Assembly (NCBI RefSeq): GCF_963678635.1
Contig: NC_087064.1
Span: forward strand, 56,182,338-56,246,337
Direction: 5' to 3'
DNA: 64,000 bases
From: Symsagittifera roscoffensis
Taxonomy: Eukaryota; Xenacoelomorpha; Acoela; Convolutidae
Shown here: positions 9,381-22,849 of the stretch, piece after piece
How positions within the stretch are numbered: the stretch's first letter is position 1
Layout of the letters: every line of letters begins with the position of its first letter
Translations under genes and position numbers: made by a program
Notes under the pieces: model-generated
Seen by the model: only the letters and a program-made list of their open reading frames with translations
The model's database searches: none
What the model was told of the DNA's origin: nothing

Positions 9381-9520
9381 ATTTGAACAAACTTTCCCAT
9401 TGTTTCGGCGACCTGATAAGGTCTTGATTGATTCCGCCGTAAATCAACATTTTAATTCTTCAGTCAAACCAGATGCACTTGCATTTGCTTGGCTGAAATA
9501 CTCCAATCAGATTTAAGGAA

Positions 9521-10391
9521 CAGCTCAAAAATTTTTGTTGACGGCTTTTTTGAAAGATTTATAACTTAGCCGAACTGATCAGTTCAAATGTAATTTTTAT
9601 GCCAGTAATTCAAAATAAATTTAAATTTGGATCTCTAGGGCAAAGTAGTTTGACTAACCCCATACATTCTCAAACAGACACGCCAGTTCGGCTATGTTGG
9701 AAATAGGCTTAATACATTAGTACTAATCAATCAAACTCCTTCAGTGTTTTCGTTCAATGCTTTTTAATTAGAGTTCACAATTCACAAAACTTGGGCAGAA
9801 TAACTAAAAAGACATCTGATACTTCTACAAGTTGATTTTTGACGGCTTATCTTCAAATTGAGAGTTACAAAAACTATTTATGTAAGGCTACACTATGGAA
9901 AAAAACGGCTCTTTTGACGCATATGCCCAAGTGTGAAAAATCACTCCTGGAATTTTTGTTCAAATATCCTGATTAAAATTACTCTGAAGCAAAAGATACT
10001 TGGTCTCCATAGGTAACTGTTAAAACACTGGCTACATCATAAAGTATCATAGCAATATAACATTCATGTTTATACATGAATATGGCGGAAAACAAACCTC
10101 TTTTTTTGTCAATTTTCGACCGATATGATTTTTGCCTTTGCGAGGACAATTAATTGCGAGATTAAACTGGATGTTTGAGCTTACACAGCCCAAAAAAATT
10201 ACAAAAAAAATATACATGTAGGCATCATGAAAAGTTGAAACCAATATTCGAAATATTTGGGTATTTATTTGATTCCAAGCAAACAGGTGCGATCATACTA
10301 TTTTTCTTTTGCAAATTGGGCTTGTGGAGTGAAAAAGAAACGCAAATTTAAATTGAACGCTTTGCTTTATCTGCTTCCATCATTGACTAAC
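9521..10391. other. Intron segment with a small inverted repeat
   Basis: Non-coding part of ALIX intron 5622-10391. AGCCGAACTG (9568-9577) is matched in inverted orientation by CAGTTCGGCT (9684-9693), bounding about 126 bp, and tgacggctt recurs near 9539 and 9840. This may be a small non-autonomous element, but no target duplication is clear. The rest is AT-rich without recognised content. Confidence 0.4.
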
Positions 10392-10554
10392 TGATGGTGT
10401 CTGGACTGGAGTTAGCCTGCAGTTTCTCCTCTATTCTAGACCTCTGCACCTTCACCGAGTCCACCTCCTTCATTAATTCCCTCAACTGTTGTGCCTCAGC
10501 GGACTTTGTAGCGTCAGTATTTTGCGCGGTCGGCAACTTGCCCTCAATCTCCGC
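10392..10554 (-). CDS. PDCD6IP: ALIX/PDCD6IP exon: V domain, second arm
   Basis: The exon has 54 codons plus one base. It begins AEIEGKLPTAQN and contains LRELMKEVDSVKVQRSRIEEKL, aligning with the family's PELNAAIPSANP and LKSLLSNLDEVKKEREGLENDL. The acceptor is cctctttttcag|GCG (phase 0) and joins SLPK of the previous exon across the satellite intron. The donor is ACCATCA|GTTAGT, phase 1. The acceptor is about 80 bp from the left edge of the satellite array. That the two exons flanking the array share phase and fit the family alignment is the main evidence that the array is truly intronic. Confidence 0.93.
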
Positions 10555-13500
10555 CTGAAAAAGAGGTTTCCAAAACAGGGTACTTGAAACATTATACATA
10601 GTATATTAGATTAATCGCAAAAAAAAGCTTACGCTTTTTATCAGTAACGTTGTGCAAGAAATGAAAAAATCTCAATCACAAGGACTCTAATTCCTCCGAC
10701 TTTATGTCTTACTTCGCGCTTTCATCTTCAGAGTGAATCGCTTACCAAAACTAGCTAACCGCTACTTATCAATAGAGGTTGTGTAAGAACTGGAAAAACA
10801 AAAAAATGAATTTCCTTAATCTGACATGATGCATGAATTCGCATTTCTCATCTTCGGAATCTATGGTTTACAAAAACTAGGGAACCGCTATTTATCCAGA
10901 GAGCTTGTGAAAGAATTTCAAAAATCAAAAACGATAGGACAGTAAATTCTCTAATTTAATGCAATAATTCGCACTTTCATTTTCAGAGTGAATCGTTTAC
11001 CAAAACTAGCAAACCGCTACTTATCAATAGAGGTTGTGTAAGAAGTGAAAAATCAAAACCACAAGGACTGTAACTCCTCTGACTGAATACATTAATTCGC
11101 ACTTTTGTCTTCGGAATGAATAATTTACCAAAACTAGCTAACCACTACTTATCAATAGAGGTTGTGTAAGATTTAGAAAAGTAAAAAAAAAATGAATTTC
11201 CATACTCTGACTTGATGCATGAATTATCAATTTTCGTCTTCGGAATTTATGGTTTACCAAAACTAGAGAACCGCTATTTATCCAGAGAGCTTGTGAAAGA
11301 ATTGCAAAAATCAAAAACACTAGGACTGTAAATTCTCTAACTTAATGCAAAAATTCGCACTTTCATTTTCAGAGTGAAACGTTTACCAAAACTAGCAAAC
11401 CGCTACTTATCAATAGAGGTTCTGTAAGAAATGAAAAAACAAAACCACAAGAAACTAACTCCTCTGACTTAATGCATTAATTCGCAATTTTATCGTCAGA
11501 ACGAATATTTACCAAAACTAGCTAACCACTACTTATCAATAGTGAATGTGTAAGAACTGGAGAAGAAAAAAAAATGAATTTCCTTATTCTGACTTGATGC
11601 ATGAATTCGCATTTTTCATCTTCGGAATTTATCGTTTACCAAAACTAGGGAACCGCTATTTATCCAGGAAGCTTGTGGAATAATTGCAAAAATCAAAAAC
11701 ACTAGGACAGTAAAGTCTCTAATTTAATGCAACAATTCGCATTTTCATCTTCAGAGAGAATCGTTTACCAAAACTAGCTAACCGCTACTTATCGATAGAG
11801 GTTGTGTAAGAAAAGAAAAACCGAAACTACAACGACTGTAACTCCTCTGACTTGATGCATTATTTGGCAATTTTATCTTCAGGACGAATAATTTACCAAA
11901 ACTAGCTAACCACTCTTTATCAATAGAGGTTGTGTGAGAGCTGGAAAAGTAAAAAAAAATGAATTTCCTTATTGACTTGATTCATGAATTCGCATTTTTC
12001 ATCTTCGGAATTTATGGTTTACCAAAACTAGTGAACCGCTATTTATCCAGAAAGCTTGCGGAAGAATTGCAAAAATCAAAAAATACTAGGACTGTAAATT
12101 CTCTAATTTGATGCAATAATTCGAACTTTTATCTTCAGAGTGAATCAGTTACCAAAACTAGCTAACCGCTGATTATCAATAGAGGTTGTTTAAGAAGTGA
12201 AAAATCAAAACCACAAGGACTGTAACTCCTGACTTAATTCATTAATTCGCAATTTTATCTTCAGAACGAATATTTTACCAAAACTAGCTAACCACTACTT
12301 AACAATAGAGGTTGTGTAAGAACTGGAAAAGTAAAAAAAATGAATTTCCTTGTTGACTTGATGCATGAATTCACATTTTTCATCTTCGGAATTTATGATT
12401 TACCAAAACTAGGGAGCCGCTATTTATACAGAGAACTTGTGGAAAAATTGCAAAAATCAAAAACACTAGGACTATAAACTCTCTAATTTAAAGCAATAAT
12501 TCGCACTTTCATCTTCAGAAAGAATTGTTTACCAAAACTAGCTAACTGCTACTTATCCATAGAGGTTGTGAAAGAAGTGAAAAATCAAAACCACAAGGAC
12601 TGTAACTCCTCTGACTTAATGCATTAATTTGCACTTTTGTCTTTGGAATGAATAATTTACCAAAAACTAGCTAACCACTATCTATCAATAGAGGTTGTGT
12701 AAGAATTGGAAAAGTAACAAAAATGAATTCCTTACTCTGACTTGATGCATGAATTATCATTTTTCATCTTCGGAATTTATGGTTTACCAAAACTAGGGAG
12801 CCGCTATTTATACAGAGAACTTGTGGAAAAATTGCAAAAATCAAAAACACTAGGACAGTAAAGTCTCTTATTTAATGAAATAATTCGCACTTTCATCTTC
12901 AGTGTGAATCGTTTACCAACATTAGCTAACCGCTACTTATCAATGGAGTTTTTCTACGAAATGAAAAATCAAAACCACAAGGACTGTAACTCTTCTGACT
13001 TAATGCGTTAATTCGCACTTTTGTCTTCGGAATGAATAATTTACCAAAACTAGCTAACCACTATTTATCAATAGAGGTTGTGTAAGATTTGGAAAATTGA
13101 AAAAAAATGAACTTCCTTACTCTGACTTGATGCATGAATTATCAATTTTCGTCTTCGGAATTTATGGTTTCCCAAAACTAGAGAACCGCTATTTATCCAG
13201 AGGACTTGTGGAATAATTGCAAAAATCAAAAACACTAGGACAGTAAAGTCTCTAATTTACTGCAATATGTCGCACTTTCATCTTCAGAGTGAATCGTTTA
13301 CCAAAATAGCTAACCGTTACTTATCAATAGAGGTTGTGTAAGAAGTGAAAAATCAAAACCACAAGGACTGTAACTCCTGACTTAATTCATTAATTCGTAA
13401 TTTTATCTTCAGAACGAATAATTTACCAAAACTAGCTAACCACTACTTATCAATAGAGGTTGTGTAAGAACTGGAAAAGAAAAAAAATTTCCTTATTCTG

Positions 13501-16249
13501 ACTTGATGCATGAATTCGCATTTCTCATCTTCGGAATCTATGGTTTACCAAAACTAGTGAGCCGCTATTTATCTAGAAAGCTTGCGGAAGAATTGCAAAA
13601 TCAAAAAATACTAGGACTGTAAATTCTCTAATTTAATGCAACAATTCGCACTTTCATCTTCAGAGAGAATCGTTTACCAAAACTAGCTAACCGCTACTTA
13701 TCGATAGAGGTTGTGTAAGAAATGAAAAATCAAAACCACAAGGACTGTAACTCCTGACTTAATTCATTAATTCGCAATTTTATCTTCAGAACGAATAATT
13801 TACCAAAACTAGCTAACCACTACTTATCAATAGAGGTTGTGTCAGAACTGGAAAAGTAAAAAAAAAATGAATTTCCTTATTGACTTGATGCAGAATTCGC
13901 ATTTTTCATCTTCGGAATTTATGGTTTACCAAAACTAGGGGGCCGCTATTTATACAGAGAACTTGTGGAAAAATTGCAAAAATCAAAAACACTAGGACAG
14001 TAAAGTCTCTTATTTAATGCAATAATTCGCACTTTCATCTTCAGAGTGAATCGTTTACCAAAATTAGCTAACCGCTACTTATCAAAAGAGTTTTTCTAAG
14101 AAATGAAAAATCAAAACCACAAGGACTGTAACTCTTCTGACTTAATGCGTTAATTCGCACTTTTGTCTTCGGAATGAATAATTTACCAAAACTAGCTAAC
14201 CACTATTTATCAATAGAGGTTGTGTAAGATTTGGAAAGTTGAAAAAAAAATGAACTTCCTTACTCTGACTTGATGCATGAATTATCAATTTTCGTCTTCG
14301 GAATTTATGGTTTACCAAAACTAGAGAACCGCTATTTATCCAGAGGACTTGTGGAATAATTGCAAAAATCAAAAACACTAGGACAGTAAAGTCTCTAATT
14401 TACTGCAATATTTCGCACTTTCATCTTCAGAGTGAATCGTTTACCAAAACTAGCTAACCGCGACTTATCAATAGAAGTTGTGTAAGAAGTGAAAAATCAA
14501 AGCCACAAGAACTGTAACTCCTCTGACTTAATTCATTAATTCGCAATTTTATCTTCAGAACGAATAATTTACCAAAACTAGCTAACCACTACTTATCAAT
14601 AGAGGTTGTGTCAGAACTGGAAAATTAAAAAAAAATGAATTTCCTTATTGACTTGATGCAGAATTCGCATTTTTCATCTTCGGAATTTATGGTTTACCAA
14701 AACTAGGGAGCCGCTATTTATACAGAGAACTTGTGGAAAAATTGCAAAAATCAAAAACACTAGGACAGTAAAGTCTCTTATTTAATGCAATAATTCGCAC
14801 TTTCATCTTCAGAGTGAATCGTTTACCAAAATTAGCTAACCGCTACTTATCAAAAGAGTTTTTCTAAGAAATGAAAAATCAAAACCACAAGGACTGTAAC
14901 TCTTCTGACTTAATGCGTTAATTCGCACTTTTGTCTTCGGTATGAATAATTTACCAAAACTAGCTAACCACTATTTATCAAAAGAGGTTGTGTAAGATTT
15001 GGAAAATTGAAAAAAAAATGAACTTCCTTACTCTGACTTGATGCATGAATATCAATTTTCGTCTTCGGAATTTATGGTTTACCAAAACTAGAGAACCGCT
15101 ATTTATCCAGAGGACTTGTGGAATAATTGCAAAAATCAAAAACACTAGGACAGTAAAGTCTCTAATTTACTGCAATAATTCGCACTTTCATATTCAGAAA
15201 GAATTGTTCACCAAAACTAGCTAACTGCTACTTATCGATAGAGGTTGTGAAAAAAGTGAAAAATCAAAAACACTAGGACAGTAAAGTCTCTAAGTTAATG
15301 CAAAAATTTGCCATTTCATCTTCAGAGTGAATCGTTTACCAAAAAGGCTAACCGTTACTTATCAATAGAGGTTGTGTAAGAAGTGAAAAATCAAAACCAA
15401 AACGACTGTAATTCCTGACTTAATTCATTAATTCGCAATTTTATCTTCAGAACGAATAATTTACCAAAACTAGCTAACCACTACTTATCAATAGAGGTTG
15501 TGTAAGAACTGGAAAAGAAAAAAAAATTCCTTATTCTGACTTGATGCATGAATTCGCATTTTTCATCTTCGGAATTTATCGTTTACCAAAACTAGGGAAC
15601 CGCTATTTATCCAGGAAGCTTGTGGAATAATTGCAAAAATCAAAAACACTAGGACAGTAAAGTCTCTAATTTAATGCAACAATTCGCACTTTCATCTTCA
15701 GAGAGAATCGTTTACCAAAACTAGCTAACCGCTACTTATCGATAGAGGTTGTGTAAGAAATGAAAAATCAAAACCACAAGGACTGTAACTCCTGACTTAA
15801 TTCATTAATTCGCAATTTTATCTTCAGAACGAATAATTTACCAAAACTAGCTAACCACTACTTATCAATAGAGGTTGTGTAAGAACTGGAAAAGAAAAAA
15901 AAATTCCTTATTCTGACTTGATGCATGAATTCGCATTTTTAATCTTCGGAATTTATCGTTTACCAAAACTAGGGAACCGCTATTTATCCAGGAAGCTTGT
16001 GGAATAATTGCAAAAATCAAAAACACTAGGACAGTAAAGTCTCTAATTTAATGCAACAATTCGCACTTTCATCTTCAGAGAGAATCGTTTACCAAAACTA
16101 GCTAACCGCTACTTATCGATAGAGGTTGTGTAAGAAATGAAAAATCAAAACCACAAGGACTGTAACTCCTGACTTAATTCATTAATTCGCAATTTTATCT
16201 TCAGAACGAATAATTTACCAAAACTAGCTAACCACTACTTATCAATAGA

Positions 16250-19200
16250 GGTTGTGTCAGAACTGGAAAAGTAAAAAAAAATGAAATTCCTTATTGACTT
16301 GATGCAGAATTCGCATTTTTCATCTTCGAAATTTATGGTTTACCAAAACTAGTGAACCGCTATTTATCCAGAAAGCTTGCGGAAGAATTGCAAAATCAAA
16401 AAATACCAGGACTGTAAATTCTCTGACTTGATGCAATAATTCGAACTTTCATCTTCAGAGTGAATCGTTTACCAAAACTAGCTAACCGCTGATTATCAAT
16501 AGAGGTTGTGCAAGAAGTAAAAAATCAAAACCACAAGGACTGTAACTCCTGACTTAATTCATTAATTCGCAATTTTATCTTCAGAACGAATAATTTACCA
16601 AAACTAGCTAACCACTACTTATCAATAGAGGTTGTGTAAGAACTGGAAAAGTAAAAAAAAAGAATTTCCCTATTGACTTGATGCATGAATTCACATTTTT
16701 CATCTTCGGAATTTATGGTTTACCAAAACTAGTGAACCGCTATTTAACCAGAAAGCTTGCGGAAGAAACGCAAAAATCAAAAATACTAGGACTGTAAACT
16801 CTCTAATTTAAAGCAATAATTCGCACTTTCATATTCAGAAAGAATTGTTTACCAAAACTAGCTTAACTGTTACTTATCAATAGAGGTTGTGTCAGAACTG
16901 GAAAAGTAAAAAAAATGAATTTCCTTATTGACTTGATGCAGAATTCGCATTTTTCATCTTCGGAATTTATGGTTTACCAAAACTAGTGAACCGCTGATTA
17001 TCCAGAAAGCTTGCGGAAGAATTGCAAAATCAAAAAATACTAGGACTGTAAATTCTCTAATTTGATGCAATAATTCGAACTTTCATCTTCAGAGTGAATC
17101 GTTTACCAAAACTAGCTAACCGCTGATTATCAATAGAGGTTGTGCAAGAAGTGAAAAATCAAAACCACAAGGACTGTAACTCCTGACTTAATTCATTAAT
17201 TCGCAATTTTATCTTCAGAACGAATAATTTACCAAAACTAGCTAACCACTACTTATCAATAGAGGTTTTGTAAGAACTTGAAAAATAAAAAAAATGAATT
17301 TCCTTATTGACTTGATGCATGAATTCACATTTTTCATCTTCGGAATTTATGGTTTACCAAAACTAGTGAACCGCTATTTATCCAGAAAGCTTGCGGAAGA
17401 AACGCAAAAATCAAAAATACTAGGACTGTAAACTCTCTAATTTAAAGCAATAATTCGCACTTTCATATTCAGAAACTGCTACTTATCCATAGAGGTTGTG
17501 AAAGAAGTGAAGAATCAAAACCACAAGGACTGTAACTTCTCTGACTTAATGCATTAATTCGCACTTTTGTCTTTGGAATGAATAATTTACCAAAAAATAG
17601 CTGAGCACTATCTATCAATAGAGGTTGTGTAAGAATTGGAAAAGTAACAAAAATGAATTCCTTACTCTGACTTGATGCATGAATTATCATTTTTCATCTT
17701 CGGAATTTATGGTTTACCAGAACTAGGGAACCGCTATTTATCCAAAGAACTTGTGGAAAAATTCCAAAAAAAATACTAGGCCAGTGAAAAGTCTCTAATT
17801 TAATGCATTAATTCGCACTTTCATCTCGAGAAAGAATCATTTACCAAAACTAGCTAACCACTATTTATCAATAGAGGTTGTGCAAGAATTGGAGAAAAAA
17901 ATGAACTTCCTTACTCTGACTTCATGCATGAATTATCATTTTTCGTCTTCGGAATTTATGGTTTACCAAAACTAGAGAACCGCTATTTATCCAGAGGACT
18001 TGTGGAATAATAGCAAAAATCAAAAACACTAGGACAGTAAAGTCTCTAATTTACTGCAATATTTCGCACTTTCATCTTCAGAGTGAATCGTTTACCAAAA
18101 CTAGCTAACCGCGACTTATCAATAGAAGTTGTGTAAGAAGTGAAAAATCAAAGCCACAAGAACTGTAACTCCTCTGACTTAATTCATTAATTCGCAATTT
18201 TATCTTCAGAACGAATAATTTACCAAAACTAGCTAACCACTACTTATCAATAGAGGTTGTGTCAGAACTGGAAAATTAAAAAAAAATGAATTTCCTTATT
18301 GACTTGATGCAGAATTCGCATTTTTTATCTTCGGAATTTATGGTTTACCAAAACTAGGGAGCCGCTATTTATACAGAGAACTTGTGGAAAAATTGCAAAA
18401 ATCAAAAACACTAGGACTGTAAACTCTCTAATTTAAAGCAATAATTCGCACTTTCATATTCAGAAACTGCTACTTATCCATAGAGGTTGTGAAAGAAGTG
18501 AAGAATCAAAACCACAAGGACTGTAACTTCTCTGACTTAATGCATTAATTCGCACTTTTGTCTTTGGAATGAATAATTTACCAAAAAATAGCTGAGCACT
18601 ATCTATCAATAGAGGTTGTGTAAGAATTGGAAAAGTAACAAAAATGAATTCCTTACTCTGACTTGATGCATGAATTATCATTTTTCATCTTCGGAATTTA
18701 TGGTTTACCAGAACTAGGGAACCGCTATTTATCCAAAGAACTTGTGGAAAAATTCCAAAAAAAATACTAGGCCAGTGAAAAGTCTCTAATTTAATGCATT
18801 AATTCGCACTTTCATCTCGAGAAAGAATCATTTACCAAAACTAGCTAACCACTATTTATCAATAGAGGTTGTGCAAGAATTGGAGAAAAAAATGAACTTC
18901 CTTACTCTGACTTCATGCATGAATTATCATTTTTCATCTTCGGAATTTATGATTTACCAAAACTAGGGAGCCGCTATTTATACAGAGAACTTGTGGAAAA
19001 ATTGCAAAAATCAAAAACACTAGGACAGTAAAGTCTCTAATTTAATGCAAAAATTCGCAATTTCATATTCAGAATGAATCGTTTAGCAAAACTAGCTAAC
19101 CGCGACTTATCAATAGAAATTGTGTAAGAAAAGAAAAATCAAAACCACTAGGATTGTAACTCCTCTGACTTAATGCATTAGTTCGCACTGTTAACTTTGC

Positions 19201-22200
19201 AATGAACAATTTACCAAAACTAGCTAACCACTACTTATCAGTAGAGGTTGTGTAAGAATTGGAAAAGTCAAAAAAATGAATTTCCTTATTGACTTGATGC
19301 AGAATTCACAATTTTAACCTTCGGAATTTATCGTTTAACAAAACTAGGGAACCGCTATTTATCCAGGAAGCTTGTGGAATAATTGCAAAAATCAAAAACA
19401 CTAGAACAGTAAAGTCTCTAATTTCATGCAACAATTCGCAGTTTCATCTTCAGAGAGAATCGTTTACCAAAACTAGCTAACCGCTACTTATCGATAGAGG
19501 TTGTGTAAGAAATGAAAAATCAAAACCACAAGGACTGTAACTCCTGACTTAATTCATTAATTCGCAATTTTATCTTCAGAACGAATAATTTACCAAAACT
19601 AGCTAACCACTACTTATCAATAGAGGTTGTGTCAGAACTGGAAAAGTAAAAAAAATGAAATTCCTTATTGACTTGATGCAGAATTCGCATTTTTCATCTT
19701 CGGAATTTATGGTTTACCAAAACTAGTGAACCGCTATTTATCCAGAAAGCTTGCGGAAGAATTGCAAAATCAAAAAATACCAGGACTGTAAATTCTCTGA
19801 CTTGATGCAATAATTCGAACTTTCATCTTCAGAGTGAATCGTTTACCAAAACTAGCTAACCGCTGATTATCAATAGAGGTTGTGCAAGAAGTAAAAAATC
19901 AAAACCACAAGGACTGTAACTCCTGACTTAATTCATTAATTCGCAATTTTATCTTCAGAACGAATAATTTACCAAAACTAGCTAACCACTACTTATCAAT
20001 AGAGGTTGTGTAAGAACTGGAAAAGTAAAAAAAAAGAATTTCCCTATTGACTTGATGCATGAATTCACATTTTTCATCTTCGGAATTTATGGTTTACCAA
20101 AACTAGTGAACCGCTATTTAACCAGAAAGCTTGCGGAAGAAACGCAAAAATCAAAAATACTAGGACTGTAAACTCTCTAATTTAAAGCAATAATTCGCAC
20201 TTTCATATTCAGAAAGAATTGTTTACCAAAACTAGCTTAACTGTTACTTATCAATAGAGGTTGTGTCAGAACTGGAAAAGTAAAAAAAATGAATTTCCTT
20301 ATTGACTTGATGCAGAATTCGCATTTTTCATCTTCGGAATTTATGGTTTACCAAAACTAGTGAACCGCTGATTATCCAGAAAGCTTGCGGAAGAATTGCA
20401 AAATCAAAAAATACTAGGACTGTAAATTCTCTAATTTGATGCAATAATTCGAACTTTCATCTTCAGAGTGAATCGTTTACCAAAACTAGCTAACCGCTGA
20501 TTATCAATAGAGGTTGTGCAAGAAGTAAAAAATCAAAACCACAAGGACTGTAACTCCTGACTTAATTCATTAATTCGCAATTTTATCTTCAGAACGAATA
20601 ATTTACCAAAACTAGCTAACCACTACTTATCAATAGAGGTTGTGTAAGAACTGGAAAAGTAAAAAAAAAGAATTTCCCTATTGACTTGATGCATGAATTC
20701 ACATTTTTCATCTTCGGAATTTATGGTTTACCAAAACTAGTGAACCGCTATTTAACCAGAAAGCTTGCGGAAGAAACGCAAAAATCAAAAATACTAGGAC
20801 TGTAAACTCTCTAATTTAAAGCAATAATTCGCACTTTCATATTCAGAAAGAATTGTTTACCAAAACTAGCTTAACTGTTACTTATCAATAGAGGTTGTGT
20901 CAGAACTGGAAAAGTAAAAAAAATGAATTTCCTTATTGGCTTGATGCAGAATTCGCATTTTTCATCTTCGGAATTTATGGTTTACCAAAACTAGTGAACC
21001 GCTGATTATCCAGAAAGCTTGCGGAAGAATTGCAAAATCAAAAAATACTAGGACTGTAAATTCTCTAATTTGATGCAATAATTCGAACTTTCATCTTCAG
21101 AGTGAATCGTTTACCAAAACTAGCTAACCGCTGATTATCAATAGAGGTTGTGCAAGAAGTGAAAAATCAAAACCACAAGGACTGTAACTCCTGACTTAAT
21201 TCATTAATTCGCAATTTTATCTTCAGAACGAATAATTTACCAAAACTAGCTAACCACTACTTATCAATAGAGGTTTTGTAAGAACTTGAAAAATAAAAAA
21301 AATGAATTTCCTTATTGACTTGATGCATGAATTCACATTTTTCATCTTCGGAATTTATGGTTTACCAAAACTAGTGAACCGCTATTTATCCAGAAAGCTT
21401 GCGGAAGAAACGCAAAAATCAAAAATACTAGGACTGTAAACTCTCTAATTTAAAGCAATAATTCGCACTTTCATATTCAGAAACTGCTACTTATCCATAG
21501 AGGTTGTGAAAGAAGTGAAGAATCAAAACCACAAGGACTGTAACTTCTCTGACTTAATGCATTAATTCGCACTTTTGTCTTTGGAATGAATAATTTACCA
21601 AAAACTAGCTGAGCACTATCTATCAATAGAGGTTGTGTAAGAATTGGAAAAGTAACAAAAATGAATTCCTTACTCTGACTTGATGCATGAATTATCATTT
21701 TTCATCTTCGGAATTTATGGTTTACCAGAACTAGGGAACCGCTATTTATCCAAAGAACTTGTGGAAAAATTCCAAAAAAAATACTAGGCCAGTGAAAAGT
21801 CTCTAATTTAATGCATTAATTCGCACTTTCATCTCGAGAAAGAATCATTTACCAAAACTAGCTAACCACTATTTATCAATAGAGGTTGTGCAAGAATTGG
21901 AGAAAAAAATGAACTTCCTTACTCTGACTTCATGCATGAATTATCATTTTTCATCTTCGGAATTTATGATTTACCAAAACTAGGGAGCCGCTATTTATAC
22001 AGAGAACTTGTGGAAAAATTGCAAAAATCAAAAACACTAGGACAGTAAAGTCTCTAATTTAATGCAAAAATTCGCAATTTCATATTCAGAATGAATCGTT
22101 TAGCAAAACTAGCTAACCGCGACTTATCAATAGAAATTGTGTAAGAAAAGAAAAATCAAAACCACTAGGATTGTAACTCCTCTGACTTAATGCATTAGTT

Positions 22201-22560
22201 CGCACTGTTAACTTCGCAATGAACAATTTACCAAAACTAGCTAACCACTACTTATCAGTAGAGGTTGTGTAAGAATTGGAAAAGTCAAAAAAATGAATTT
22301 CCTTATTGACTTGATGCAGAATTCACAATTTTAACCTTCGGAATTTATCGTTTAACAAAACTAGGGAACCGCTATTTATCCAGGAAGCTTGTGGAATAAT
22401 TGCAAAAATCAAAAACACTAGAACAGTAAAGTCTCTAATTTCATGCAACAATTCGCAGTTTCATCTTCAGAGAGAATCGTTTACCAAAACTAGCTAACCG
22501 CTACTTATCGATAGAGGTTGTGTAAGAAATGAAAAATCAAAACCACAAGGACTGTAACTC
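16250..22560. repeat. Satellite sub-block with near-identical copies offset by 0.63, 0.99 and 3.02 kb
   Basis: Within the array, the segment at 17469-17690 recurs unchanged at 18460-18681 (offset 991 bp) and nearly unchanged at 21477-21698 (offset 3017 bp from the second). These copies share a deletion that fuses two monomers at cagaaactgctacttatcc. The variant cttaactgttacttatc recurs near 16862, 20237 and 20871. Sequence past 18890 is repeated past 21908 with very few changes. This shows recent unequal exchange of multi-trimer blocks. Confidence 0.85.
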
Positions 22561-22849
22561 CTCTGACTTCATGCATTATTTCGCAATTTTATCTTCAGAA
22601 CGAATAATTTACCAAAACTAGCTAACCACTACTTATCAATAGAGGTTGTGAAAGAACTGGAAAAGTAAAAAAAAATGAATTTCCTTATTGAATTGATGCA
22701 TGAATTCGCATTTTTCATCTTCGGAATTTATGGTTTACCAAAACCAGTGAACCGCTATTTATCCAGAAAGCTTGCGGAAGAATTGCAAAAATCAAAAATA
22801 CTAGGACTGTAAACTCTCTTATTTAAAGCAATAATTCGCACTTTCATAT

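Larger units (their letters stand above)
6450..9520 (-). mobile_element. Decayed non-LTR retrotransposon with 2A-like motif
   Basis: Read on the minus strand from 9520 to 6450, fragments of one LINE appear in order but in shifting frames. They are an N-terminal segment with NPGP (9114-9125), endonuclease block NGDINAYNELW (about 8720-8751) with DPRDDKFA just after, a reverse-transcriptase block VALDL...RWLLSYLRGRF (about 7880-8020), the catalytic FFADD (7811-7825) followed by STLLISGPNASVP and a LQTWLI helix, and a 3' region to about 6740. Frameshifts and stops separate the blocks, so it is a pseudogene. It lies in sense orientation within the 4.8-kb ALIX intron 5622-10391. Confidence 0.82.

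Noticed and set aside
8904-9516. Plus-strand frames of 106 and 117 codons
   Set aside because: They lie antisense to the NPGP/endonuclease end of the decayed LINE, so they are shadows.
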